This document shows positions 24,876-35,619 of a stretch of 64,000 nt of DNA, piece by piece (within the stretch, counting starts at the first letter, position 1; the number at the start of each line of letters is the position of its first letter). The DNA comes from Isoetes taiwanensis (Eukaryota > Streptophyta > Lycopodiopsida > Isoetales > Isoetaceae): NCBI GenBank assembly GCA_021234155.1, contig JAJEKV010000004.1, forward strand, positions 27,980,919-28,044,918, read 5' to 3'. The position numbers and the translations under genes were made by a program. The notes below the pieces were generated by a model. It was not told the DNA's origin and did no database searches. It was given only the letters and a program-made list of their open reading frames with translations.

Positions 24876-26197
24876 ATGGTAGAGATTACCCGTGCAGAAA
24901 TAGCACGAGCAAGGCTCTTTTCTGTAACTTTCTTTGCGAACAATGCGTCGTCACTATCAAAGATAACTCTTGTGCCCATATCAGTAAGACATGCAACAGA
25001 AATTAGATCTTTACGCAAAGTAGGAGCATACATTACCCCTTTTAGAGTGAAATTACCAAGACTTGTGGGTACTTGAATGTCACCCATTCCGCAGATTTGA
25101 TGCTCACTATTGTCGCCGATTTGAACAATGTGATTGGAAGAGGTAGGTCTGAAACTTTCCAACCAATCTTTGTGCCAACTAATATGAGCTGTAGCACCAA
25201 AATCCATGATGAATTTGATAGAGCGAGGGGCTGCCACTTGTTTACAAAGATAGACATAATCCGGGCTGCAAGGAACCACATTGGCTATGCTTACTTCTTC
25301 AACAATTTGGGTCACATTGGCTGAAGCTTTGTTTGTCTCCAAAGCTTTCAGTTTGTGCTCAAGATCCTTCATCTTCTTCCTACATTCTGCTGCGGTATGA
25401 TTGCCTTTCTTGCAATAGTCACAGACCTGCTGCTTGGATGATGTGCCTTTGCTGTCAGCACCCTTGAAGGCGTTGCTGCTACTGTTATTCTTCTTCTTCT
25501 TAGCTTTTTCATTCCCTTTTGCATAGGATTTAGGCTCAGAATGACCTGCAAAGAAAGCATTGTGCTCGTCTTTGATAATCCCAGCATCTTTCCTCATCAT
25601 GATCTCCTCCTTGACGGAAGTGATTGCACGATTGAGATCCATGTCGGCAATTTGCATGAGATTGCTGCGCAAAGCATGGAAAGAATTGGGTAAGGATCTA
25701 AGAAAGAAGAATAATTGCAATGAAGGAGAGATCTTATTCTCTCCTCCAGAGGCTTCAATCTGCCGAAAGGTGTTCTTCATGCAGTCTGCGAATTTATCAA
25801 GACTCTCGGTCTCTTCCCAGCGCATATTCACCACTTCAGCATACAAATGCCCAATCTGTGTATGGGTCTTCTTTTCATGCTCTTGGATGAGAGCATTCCA
25901 TAAATCATGGCTATTCTCCTTCTGAACCTCATCAAGAAGAGATTCAGCAACAGAAAGCCCAATCGTAGCCATAGCCTTGTCATCCCGGCGTTGCCAAGCA
26001 TCAAGAACATGTTTATTCTTGCCATCTGATGCAAGCTCGGGTGCTGGTTCTTGGCCACTAACAATTCCCCAAACTCCTTCAGCCTTAAGAATGAGAGTCA
26101 TTCTTCTCTTCCATTGCTGGAAACCTGTGCCATCGAAGATTTGAATCACACGACCGCCAGGGAAGGTAATCTGGTTGTAGCTTGCATCCTTCTCCAT
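24839..26197 (-). CDS. copia Gag plus protease
   Basis: A 452-codon frame begins at 26197, about 40 bp inside the PBS. Gag includes GTGFQQWKRRMTLILKAEG, the retrotran_gag block (LRSLPNSFHALRSNL) and one CCHC zinc knuckle (CDYCKKGNHTAAEC). The protease active site is read as DFGATAH where copia proteases have D-S-G-A-T. The Ser-to-Phe change would damage the site or reflects a sequence error. The frame then runs into the GAG-pre-integrase region. Confidence 0.9.
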   Translation of the reverse strand: MEKDASYNQITFPGGRVIQIFDGTGFQQWKRRMTLILKAEGVWGIVSGQEPAPELASDGKNKHVLDAWQRRDDKAMATIGLSVAESLLDEVQKENSHDLWNALIQEHEKKTHTQIGHLYAEVVNMRWEETESLDKFADCMKNTFRQIEASGGENKISPSLQLFFFLRSLPNSFHALRSNLMQIADMDLNRAITSVKEEIMMRKDAGIIKDEHNAFFAGHSEPKSYAKGNEKAKKKKNNSSSNAFKGADSKGTSSKQQVCDYCKKGNHTAAECRKKMKDLEHKLKALETNKASANVTQIVEEVSIANVVPCSPDYVYLCKQVAAPRSIKFIMDFGATAHISWHKDWLESFRPTSSNHIVQIGDNSEHQICGMGDIQVPTSLGNFTLKGVMYAPTLRKDLISVACLTDMGTRVIFDSDDALFAKKVTEKSLARAISARVISTIWAKNMLTKLFL

Positions 26198-26235
26198 TGC
26201 TGTGTTGATCTTGAATCAATCTCATCACACCTAGT

Positions 26236-26247
26236 GCTCTGATACCA
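26236..26247 (-). other. copia primer-binding site
   Basis: On the minus strand TGGTATCAGAGC immediately follows the 5' LTR. This is the canonical complement of the initiator tRNA-Met 3' end used by most plant copia elements. Confidence 0.95.
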
Positions 26248-26565
26248 TGTCAAGGTTGCACCAAGAAAGGGAGACAAGGGGATGCACACCAATATCCGAG
26301 AGCGCAAGCTCCCAAAAAACAAGGCAAATTGGAATTGTATTGAAGCGTATGTGAGAATACAAGATATACAAAAGGCGAGGCAATATTAATTGCTCCGTCA
26401 CCAACCATTCCTAATTATGTCGTAGCTAATTATGACAAGTGGGTGGGCTGGTGTAGGTCTTTGATGAAGTGCTGATTCAGCACATATAGTCGACACCTCT
26501 GTTGAAGGAATCTTTGTCGGTCTTTGTCAAGCAAGATGGTGATCTCGATATCATATATCTCGACA
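26248..26565 (-). repeat. copia 5' LTR
   Basis: 318-bp copy followed by the ATATC target duplication. It differs from the 3' LTR in the right third, where GTCAGTGCTGTC in one is GTCGGTCTTTGTC in the other. Confidence 0.95.
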
Positions 26566-27345
26566 ATATCTTTGCCAACATATGTGCTTGCAATAGGAAA
26601 TACCATGTGAATTGATATTTAGCTTGCAAAGATACTCGTAATAGTATTCCATATTTGAAATCCAAACAACTTTATTAGCAAGAGCAAGGCACAATTCCAT
26701 CATCAGACTGCTAACATCATGAGCTTGATTCTCATGATTTTGCATAAAAGCATGTATTTCAAAGAGAAAGCTGCTTTAGAATCATCTAGAGCATTGAATG
26801 CTTCGAATGCCTCAAAAAATATCTGAAAGCTATTTTGTAGTCTTTTTCTTCGCCAACTAAGATACCACTATGATGATCAATGGTACATATATAGCATTAG
26901 CTGCAGCTCTTGCTGCTATAAGAGACACTTTAGCCTTTGGAAGATTTCTTAGAGGAAAATGCAGATTGCTTTCCAACATGAGCAAAAACTTATCATCTAA
27001 TCTCCTAACCTCCTTCACAAGATTTGATATCAAGGTAAGAGCTTGTGAATAATCCTTTTCCTGCATCAACAGTGCCGCAAGACGAGGCTGTGCACTCTGT
27101 CGCAAAAAGGTCCATTTTTTCTGTCCATATCCACTCAACCATATCTCTGCATAAGGAAATTTGGAGAGCAGAACGACCAGGAATCTTAGCTATGGCATCA
27201 GTCACACTTCGGACAATCTTCACCGTCTTAGCTTTAGGGATTATGGCAAAGAAAGGGCGCAGATCTATGAGAAGGCTACGAAGTTCCTCATTCTTACCTT
27301 TTTTTGAAAGGACATCAGAAAGAACTGAAATTGCCTGTCAACTAT
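26560..27345 (-). pseudogene. RPN6: RPN6 (26S proteasome lid subunit) pseudogene
   Basis: Minus-strand segments match RPN6/PSMD11 in order. ELRSLLIDLRPFFAIIPKAK and KIVRSVTDAIAKIPG come first (27290-27180). LRQSAQPRLAALLMQEKDYS, KEVRRLDDKFLLMLESNLHF and LRNLPKAKVSLIAARAAANA follow (27110-26880). EEKDYKIAF and NALDDSKAAFSLKYMLLCKI (26860-26750) come last. Between these are frameshifts and a gap of about ten residues after NAIYVP. RPN6 clamps the proteasome lid to the base. Both termini are missing and no intron was seen in about 790 bp, so it may be a decayed retrocopy or gene fragment. The copia element abuts its left end. Confidence 0.85.
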
Positions 27346-27839
27346 AAGTCTTTCATTACCAGACCCATCATGCTAGATATTCATGCAGAACGGCTGCATT
27401 ATGGCTGTAATGTAAGGGCATTTCAACTCCAAGCACAAAATTTCTTTATACTGCAACTCCTTTCTTTGAAATAGACGGGAGTGCTCTTTCATTCAGTGAA
27501 TGATAATGAATCAACCGTCCTTTGGCAGTTCCAGCATTGAGAATCTCCTTTTGAAGGCCAATGTGAGGATGTGCCGCATCACATACATGAGCAAATATGA
27601 GCATTACCTTTTTTGGTGCAAACCCTATTTCTAAATGGCTCGAGGGTTGCATGTCAACGAGCCTCAATAAGCTAATTGAGAAAAAATACAACAGGTCTAA
27701 ACCATTGAACAAAAATGCTAAAATTAATGCAGGCGTATGTGCACTCTAGATATACTAATTAGTAGTCCCCATGCAATACGCTTTCGAAATCATATGAAAA
27801 CATAGAAAAAATAGTACAAAAATACAAAACCAACCCCCT

Positions 27840-29290
27840 GTTATTATGCTAGATATTGAGAAAGTCTTAATACAACTCTCTTTCCCTTTAGATGGACCTG
27901 AAAAAATTGAGTGCAATGTAGGGGTGAAACAGGGATGCCCATTATCCCCGACTCTATTTGGAATCTTCATAGACAAGCTGGAGGAATGGATTAACGTGGC
28001 TGCTGGAAATGGGGCTCACCTGGGACAATATGTGCTAAAACTCCTCCTGTATGTAGATGATGTGGTGCTGCTTGCATGAACTAAGGAATTTCTTCAGCAA
28101 CACTTGCTGGCATTAGAGCAATTCTCTCGCTCAACAGGGATGAAGGTACACAAATCAAAGACCAAGGTAATGGTTATAGGGGCACAGAAAAATCTTGACA
28201 TGGTATTGGACGGGGGAAGCCTGGAGCAGGTGAAGGATTATAAATATCTGGGGATCGAATTCTCCAATAATTACAAATAGAATGCCAGGGTTCAGAAAAG
28301 AATATCAGGAGGATATTAGGCTTTATATAAATGTCTGAGTTACCACTCTCAAAATTGTATATGGCAATGGCCACTTAGGAAGCTCTTATTCCGCATGCTA
28401 GTGCAGACCGTTGTTCTTTATGCCTGTCCTGCTTGGGGGCCAGGGCTTGCAAGGCACAGATGGAAGAAAATAGAACAGGTGTTAAAACGATTTCTTTTGG
28501 AGGAATTAGGTGCAAAGTTACAGACCCCCTATGAAATGCTCTTAGCTGAGAGCGGCATGTACTCCCTAGAAGTCGAAGCTCGCAACCAAACCTGAAATAC
28601 TATGCAAGAGTAAAAAAGATGGAGACAACGCGACTGCCGTATCAAGCTCTTCAAGAATCGGAACATCAATATTTGGATGGTATAAACGGTTGATTGAGTG
28701 GGCTCATTTCTGGGGCATTCCGATTAAAAAACTCCCTGAAACGGAGGTAGGAATCAGGCAGTGGGTCGTGGAAAAAGTTCAGCACCATTTATGGCCCAAT
28801 CAGGACCTAGGGACGAAAAAAGAATTTTATAGAAAGGAGATAAATTTGATGGTGGTATGTGGAGAACAAGATTATCTGAATTTAGGATTAGACCAAAAAA
28901 GACGAAAAACTAGTCTCTCAAATTAGACTTAGTTCTCATCACCTGGAAGTTGAAGTTGGGAGGGCAAATGGAATTCCCCGTGAATTACGGTACTGCCCAT
29001 GCTGCTTGGATATGGTGGTGGAGGATGAACAACATTCCTTACTTCACTGCACAGCCTTTGATTATTTGCGTAACCAATATGATATTAACGAAAGCACTTT
29101 GAATGGCTTATTGCATTTGCTCCCGAAGCAATTGGGTACATATCTTGGGAAATATTGGAAAGAAAGAAAGGAGGAGTCGGATTTTTACTCGATAGGAACT
29201 GCATTAGAGGCACAAGGCCTTTAGTGCCTAACTTGAAAACAATATATTGTGTAAATGTTTCGCCCATGGACCTGGGGTCTCAACTGGCAT
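27840..29290 (+). mobile_element. Non-LTR retrotransposon (LINE) 3' fragment
   Basis: An RT starts at MLDIEKV (the MLDFEKAYD region with a deletion) and contains VKQGCPLSPTLFGIF and the catalytic LLYVDDVVLLA. It continues through KSKTKVMVIG and YKYLGIEF into a long C-terminal region (LVQTVVLYACPAWGPG ... EWAHFWGIPIKKLPE). It ends in a Cys/His cluster (CPCCLDMVVEDEQHSLLHC) typical of LINE ORF2 tails. Stops follow LA at 28078, near 28280 and elsewhere, so it is inactive. The 5' part, including endonuclease, is absent. This lineage differs from the 3640-7065 LINE. Confidence 0.85.
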
Positions 29291-29294
29291 GAAT

Positions 29295-32200
29295 ATTTTT
29301 TTTTTACTTTTGCTTTGCTTTTTATATTTATTGGATTTTACAAAATCAAACTGAAAACTGCAGTTCCAAAACAAAGTTGCTGAATATTTGCCCCATTTGT
29401 CAACCTCTAAAGGCTGAAACAAAGATACACACTCTAACTAAAATAGAACAGTTCCATTTTCTTGTCCTCTCGTCCACTTCCATTTTGCCTTTCAATTAAT
29501 CACACAACCTACCTCTAGTTTTGGCAGAAGGCAATGTATCTATGGAACCCAATGCACGCAGGCAGCCACAAGGCATAGATTCTTTTCAATGCTAAAAGAA
29601 TGGACTGACCGCTCGTCAGTGCCGAGGCTGGCGGCGACGCCTCGAAGGCCTATGGGACAACATGCTACCCTTCTGGAAAAGCCCTCTAAATCTATGATTT
29701 ATGATGGCATGTATGCATGGCCGCCACGACCTTTTCAGCCACTACGTGTTATAAATAATAAAAAATCATAGGTTTTACTTCACAAACTTTTCGCATCGCT
29801 ATCTAACATAGATAATTGCGTTGCAAATACGTTTTTAGAATATTCTTAATTGATGCTTCATGTGAAAAAAATAACACGTACCTTTTTTATGAGACAAGGT
29901 GCTGCACACGGAGGGTTGGTATCTTATGCTCGTAGGGTAATATTTGCATTTTTTTTTTCTTTTTTTTTTTTGGGTGATTTCATGTTAGTAGGGGTAGGCT
30001 GTGCTACGAATTGCATAGGCATAGTGCTCTAAACTAGAAATAAGTTCATGATTATAAGAAGTCATGAATCATAGCATTAGTTGGCTTGCATCTCTATAAT
30101 ATCTTATTGATAATAAAAAGACAGCTAGGTAAAGTATAATGCAGCAAATATACATGATAGTATTCAAAGCTCTATAAACGCGAGCTTTAATTTACATGCT
30201 AGTATCCAAAACTCTATAAATGCGAACTTTCTTCACGTCCCAAGGAAAGAGTGTCCAAGACATGGAGTTTTCCATAATAAAAATATGAAAGTTAACGATG
30301 TCTCAATATTATTGCAAAAATAATATGGTTGTGTGCCCCCTTGCCATCAGACTATTTTGTGAATGGAAAAGTAGAGTAGTGCCATAAAACAAACCTTTTA
30401 AACATGTAGATGTCTCACATTATTAAGCTGTGGTATCCTGCCGACAATCAATGTTTCATATTGCTAGAAGCTTTTGAAGCACGAATAAAGTATGTAACAG
30501 AATTGAATTGAATTGAGTTTTATCGTCCATGGAGACTCATTGGACTATGGGACCCAAACAAGAAAAATAGCAAGCATATTACTGCTAGGATTACCCCCGC
30601 CTCAGAGGGTTTTCGAGGGAAAAAACTTATAGGAGAGCATGCCCTCAAATTGGATATTATAGAGCAATGAACGGATTGCATTCCATTACTTTGCCATTTA
30701 AGAGCAAGAAAATTTGTAGCATTTGCAAAAATTGTAGCATCAATTCAAATCTATTACAAGACAACCACATGGTCCAATTTTAAACCAGAGTAATGGGTCT
30801 ATCTGAAAGTAAACAACTGCATAGAGCTCCCTTCGTTACTAGAAAGCGACATCTAATTTTTATGGATACATAGGTTGCAAGTAAGCATATACATAGAAAA
30901 TGATTCCAAGTGTCTCAACATAGTCAGAAGGAAACAATAATACAAAGAATATACCAGATGCCATATTCCTGCTCTTAAGCTTACAATCTCAAACTGAAGC
31001 AAAATACCAAAATTCTTCATTCTATTTCTTGTCCATGCACCAAACTCCCATTGACTTTCTGAACATAATCTTTGTACCTACAACAATTTATCGCGGTGGC
31101 CTTCGCCATTGCTATTTTGTGCTTTTTAGTTTGTATATTGAGAGAGAATAGAAGCTATGTAAAGTATTATGCTGACGATAAGAAATGAACATGGAAATAT
31201 ACAACATAGATCATTTATATTTCAAGCAAATTCAAGATGCTTTTTAACTTTTGTTCGTATATTCACTCTCTAACGAAATCCCATTTGATATGTTACTTGG
31301 TCCGTGCTTCTAATCATCAATAGTTCCTTAGCATTATGCCCAAACATATGTCTATGCTCAAATATGTGTCAAAACAATAAAAACAGAATTTATTCATATT
31401 CGAGAATATTGGAACAAAAAAAAAAGAACTAGAAACATTGTGTAGCTGTATCTCTTGTAGCTTTCAGTACTCACGTGGTATGTTTTGTACTCTTTCAATT
31501 GCATGCGTTTTGTTAATTTTGTTGGATTACTGCATGAATCGTGTCCACTGGTGACAATAAAATTGATGTTATTTATGTTATCTTCTTATTAATATAGAAT
31601 AGCTGAAAAAATAACCAAGCGCAGTTGGGATTCTAGTAGATGAGGGCATGTGTAGTATGCAAATTCTTCTTTTTGTTGCTCTTTTGTCTTTGTATGTGGA
31701 TGTTTCCCCTTGTGGCATATGAAGCAACCTTTAATGTGGGGTGTATAGTGCAAAATTAAAACCTCTTGACCCGATATGATGCCTTTCTCCATTTAAACAT
31801 GCCATAGTTATTTCATTTCAACACTTACTGGATAAAGTAGCCCAATAAACATGTAGATATTAACAGATCAGAATTTACCTTCAGAAGCAACTTGGACATC
31901 AAGTGAGGAAGCATGGTTATTATTTTAATAAAGGATAAACGGAAGCACGTGAATAGATGGACTATGACATACAATATTTCAAGACTATAATTTATAGACC
32001 ACTGTACAATTATTCATAACAGGGTAGGACTTTTAAGATGAAAAAAAGAAATCAGGAAGCAGTTGTCAGACAAAATATTATATTATCATGCATTGTGTAG
32101 TTAGTAAACAATCCCAAACAAAATCTTTCTGTTATAACAAAGTTACTCAAATAAAGTTGTATGAAGAGAAACCAGATGCAATAAAAAAGCTAACCTCTGG

Positions 32201-32600
32201 TGGTCAACATGGAAATAATAGCTGTGGCTTGAGTAGAACCGGTTGCTTTCATATAAAGACCTCATTTTCTTTATTTCTTATCATGTCACACGAAGACCTT
32301 CTTGCATAAAATAAACAAAAAACTAAGACCTTCACCATTCTTTGGAGCCTCTCAGAATACATGTTTGCTTTTGGCCTATAGATCCAAGAAGATGGCACTG
32401 AGCGGGTTGTCATCTGATAAAGCTTCCTTTGGATGTATTTGATGGCAGCAGAAAATGTGTTACCATTGGAACATCAAAAGCACGCATTCTAACCAAAGCT
32501 AGTTCTTGGTACAACGAAAAGCTGATCGATCTTTACATAGAATAGGTCCTCAAGTGCTAATTGCTCTTCATTTGAGTCCATTGACTTGCATATAATTGCG
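29295..32600. other. Long AT-rich stretch without genes
   Basis: I see no coding region. It includes a repeat shared with 60830-60980 (see that entry) and poly(T) tracts near 29950. Confidence 0.4.
30505..30640. repeat. Dispersed repeat copy, related to 60830-60980
   Basis: GAATTGAATT, TCGTCCATGGAGACTCATTG, TATGGGACCCAAACAA and CCCGCCTCAGAGGGTTTTCG resemble the series at 60840-60955 in the same order and orientation, with considerable divergence. The family is unknown; it is possibly the end of a non-autonomous retroelement. Confidence 0.6.
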
Positions 32601-32605
32601 CTTGA

Positions 32606-33337
32606 TTGACTTGCAGGTGCACGAATCAATTTATGGAGGCACATGAGGTGTCCACTCTCTGTTACTTCTTCGATTCACTCTTCTACTTGGTTTTGAACAG
32701 AAGTAGCAAAATAGTGGAATTCGTATCGGATATAGATTTTAAAATCTGTGAATACCTGTTCATTCCTGTATGTCATGGTCACCACTGTACTATCTCATTG
32801 CTGGTGTTGGGGCAAGATCTGAAATATGTGAGTCAGGCATCTACTGTTTTGACAGCATGGGTCTCTTTGTAGGGATGGAGCCGATGCAAAGATTTGATAT
32901 TGTGTCTTAATATTTGCCCAACAGATTATTTTTTTGCATGCTTAAAGATATTGGTTTGCCTCTGCAGATTTGTGAAGAATCTACAAAAACACCTAAACGT
33001 TGACAACTAACTGGAAGTAAAGAAAATCTGTAGAAGGTCAATACAGGTGGATGGATACTCTTGCGGGTCAGTGGCCTGTTGTTTTATAAGCAAGTTTTTG
33101 GGAGGACTACACAATGGAGTAGACATTATGGCAGAACAAGTAAGTTATATCAGTATTATTGGCACTCAAACTTTAACAAACATGCCGATCCTTCCATTTG
33201 TGATGCAGGCAGTTGATATTTCTGATTCTGACCTGTTCATGATTACTGAATTCTTGACTAAAGTTCTGATATTGACTAGCAGTGGCAATGAGAATGGCAG
33301 GATGAACCTTATAACACACCATGTACTACAGTTGTGA
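32606..33337 (+). pseudogene. Ulp1-like (C48) cysteine peptidase remnant
   Basis: Two plus-strand blocks fit the Ulp1 protease fold. The first (32740-32850) reads CEYLFIPVCHGHHCTISLLV, the I-P-V-x-x-G-x-H-W block carrying the catalytic His, with Cys instead of Trp. The second (33044-33110) reads IQVDGYSCGSVACCFISK, which has the Q-x5-C spacing of the oxyanion Gln and catalytic Cys. They are separated by about 200 bp with stops, containing a possible acceptor (CAATACAG) just before the second block. Ulp1-like peptidases are SUMO proteases but are also frequently carried by plant MULE and CACTA transposons. Whether this is a host gene exon pair or a transposon relic cannot be decided here. Confidence 0.6.
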
Positions 33338-33723
33338 AATCATACATGATTGTAACGCATTGTTCAAGTTTGTATTTTGAACAACTTTATTGTAATGAAA
33401 GTACAACACATTCACTACCTGATGACCAATTGCTACTTCCTGTCCATAAGACATTGTAACAGTTGTAAAAAAGATATTGTAACATTTGTACATTGCAATA
33501 GTTGTACGACATAAATAAAAAAGACAGAGACATTTTTTTAAGGATACAAGTTTTAGTTAAAACAATATTGTATTGCAACCAAACATAACAATGCAGTGAA
33601 TATAACTTATAAAAAAACAATCTGAAATAAGCTGCTATTAAAAAGAACATCTAAGCCAAGATCAATGTTCTCAGGACATGGCTCCAAAAGTATTGAGAAT
33701 ATCACATCAAGGTGAATAACACC

Positions 33724-34179
33724 TCAATGAGTTCGCTCGACAAGAGTCATTATGATGCCATCATGAATAATCTGCCTATGTTCAAGGCAGAATTGAAAGG
33801 CCGGCTTGAATGAGTTGTACCTCCAGATATCTGACTCCTTTAGCAGCTTCTCCAATGCCCAAATTGCAATGACATGTTTTTTCAGCTTCATCATCTTCTC
33901 GTGCATCTCCATTGTTGGGAGATGAGTATCTTTTTCCTCTGAAAGGTGCAATGGGCATTGAAAGTGCCTGCCCTCAGTCAATGCAAACTTTATGAAAAAA
34001 ATTTTGTTCTTGTTCTTGTGAAACTTTTCCACCAACTCTCGTCGTAGCTGGTCGAGATGGTCCATAATGGGTTGTACAATGTCTTGTCCCATGTCTACCA
34101 TTGCCATGCCACTGTTATACTTTGTATTCACCATCCTAAACCCTGTTTTCTTTTGCTCTATTTCGGAAAGACAATGCAA
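33724..34179 (-). CDS. Hypothetical 151-residue protein
   Basis: An open frame beginning MHCLSEIEQKKTGFRMV, with amphipathic stretches (DHLDQLRRELVEKFHKNKNK, HEKMMKLKKHVIAIWALEKL). It is charged and helix-rich, unlike translated random AT-rich DNA. I recognise no family. It lies 390 bp beyond the Ulp1-like blocks in the opposite orientation and may be part of the same transposon or a gene exon. Confidence 0.35.
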   Translation of the reverse strand: MHCLSEIEQKKTGFRMVNTKYNSGMAMVDMGQDIVQPIMDHLDQLRRELVEKFHKNKNKIFFIKFALTEGRHFQCPLHLSEEKDTHLPTMEMHEKMMKLKKHVIAIWALEKLLKESDIWRYNSFKPAFQFCLEHRQIIHDGIIMTLVERTH

Positions 34180-34319
34180 ACAATTTCAGGTTTAGGTTTG
34201 TCGTCACTATATCCCACATTCACGTACGGTTCTTTACCCACTTTTGCTAATTATCCCATAACAATACGAAAATTCTCATTTAGTATGAATAATTTCACAT
34301 GCCTAATCTAATGGGGTGG

Positions 34320-35025
34320 GGGTATAAGATGGGTTGTTCGACCATGGCCACTTACCATGGCTTCCTCAAAAAATTTGAAGAAGAATGAGGAAGAAGGAGG
34401 TTGGGCTGTTTATGAGCAGTTCACCCAAGAAGTAAAAGCTTGGCAAAGCTTCTCCCCAACTCCAATTGGTGGACCCTAAGGTCCACCAACATCATTGGGT
34501 TTGGAAACCCAGCATTGGCCAAGTCTGTGAGACTTGTGGCGTGGCGAAGAGGGGTTTATTAGAATTTGGAGGCAGGGTTAGATTAGAAAGGGTTATACTT
34601 CCCTTCAGAAAAAAGTAATTGAGAAAAGATAGGCGGGAAGACGCAGGTAGGGCGACAGGGTTAGGCGGCTTCTTGCCGCCTCTCTAAGTCGGCATTGCTG
34701 CGGTGGTGAGCGATCCTTCTTGATTCTCTGGAGCCAGGCAGGAGATCCTTATGATGCTTTGGCATAGCTGGTTGAAGATGATGCGGTTTTCTCAAAGGTC
34801 TGATTATGTTGCAGAACCAGTTTCTTGCAGATTTCAAGAGGTCTTTGTCTTGGATCTGGGTCGACTAGGAGGCAGGTTTTCTGTGTAGGTCATAATCTTC
34901 TTTGAGTCTCTCATGTATATTTATTTTGGAGCAGGTCTGGCATCGTAGGTTCATCCTTTATCTTTCACACTCTTTTACTGGCAAAGAGATTCAGATTGTA
35001 TATGCAGACTGAAGTGGACATGTCC
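34320..35025 (+). mobile_element. Probable retroelement fragment interrupted by the gypsy insertion (left part)
   Basis: This has GC content and word usage unlike the flanks. It continues, across the gypsy element and its CTCTA duplication, with 46037-46760, which ends in a LINE-like tail. No reading frame is recognisable. Its assignment to the same element as the right part is inference from the insertion geometry. Confidence 0.4.
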
Positions 35026-35030
35026 CTCTA

Positions 35031-35598
35031 TGTTTGGGGTCTGGGTTCGGGAACTCCTGCAAGAAAGCCCCTTGTGAGGACCCTGGGATCAAACAGGAGA
35101 ATCCGGGAGCTGTATCACGCGGGATTTGCAAAAGAACAAGAAAAGGAAAACAAAGAGACAACAGAAACACAAATGTATAGAGGAAACTGCTTGATATCTA
35201 TCAGAATACATGAGCCCTCGCAATCGAGAGAGAAAATGATGGAGACAAGAACCAAAACTCATCTAACTTTCGAATGCTAGCTCTACTCATATATATAGTA
35301 CAATGGCCTCTGGCCCAATATAGATACTCTGTCAGATCTCGGTGCCGACTCCTGGAAGGAGGTCTGATTTGCGGGAATGCTGGCGGTGCCTCTTGAAATG
35401 CCTGGAATCACGCTGATGCTGACGGCCCGTCACTTATCTGTTCTCTGCCTCTTCTTGGGCGTGCCCTTCTGCGTGGTCTTCTGCTGGGTCTTCTGCTGGG
35501 CTTTTGATGACTGACCTGGACCTGGATTTGACGCCTTGTTCTTGACCTGGTCCGAGGTGTGCATGAATAGTCCTGTACCAGGACGTACAGGACTAACA
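35031..35598 (-). repeat. gypsy 3' LTR
   Basis: 568-bp TG...CA-bounded copy next to the CTCTA duplication. On the minus strand a TATATATA box (35289-35297) can serve as promoter. It contains one extra 12-bp TCTTCTGCTGGG unit relative to the other LTR. Confidence 0.95.
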
Positions 35599-35610
35599 CT
35601 CCCCCCACCA
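35599..35610 (-). other. gypsy polypurine tract
   Basis: On the minus strand the purine-rich TGGTGGGGGGAG sits immediately before the 3' LTR, as expected for the plus-strand primer. Confidence 0.85.
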
Positions 35611-35619
35611 AACGACACT

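Larger units (their letters stand above)
21642..26565 (-). mobile_element. Ty1/copia LTR retrotransposon, complete structure
   Basis: LTRs at 21642-21943 (302 bp) and 26248-26565 (318 bp) begin TGTCAAGG and end CTCGACA. The 5-bp target duplication ATATC is at 21637-21641 and 26566-26570. On the minus strand the order is 5' LTR, PBS, gag, protease, integrase, RT, RNase H, PPT, 3' LTR, which is copia order (integrase before RT). The LTRs differ by insertions and CAG/CTG-associated changes. The coding region is broken in the RT part. Confidence 0.96.

Noticed and set aside
31589-31792. Minus-strand frame with CFICHKGKH resembling a zinc knuckle.
   Set aside because: The C-x-x-C-x4-H-x4-C pattern is not completed and there is no gag or pol around it.
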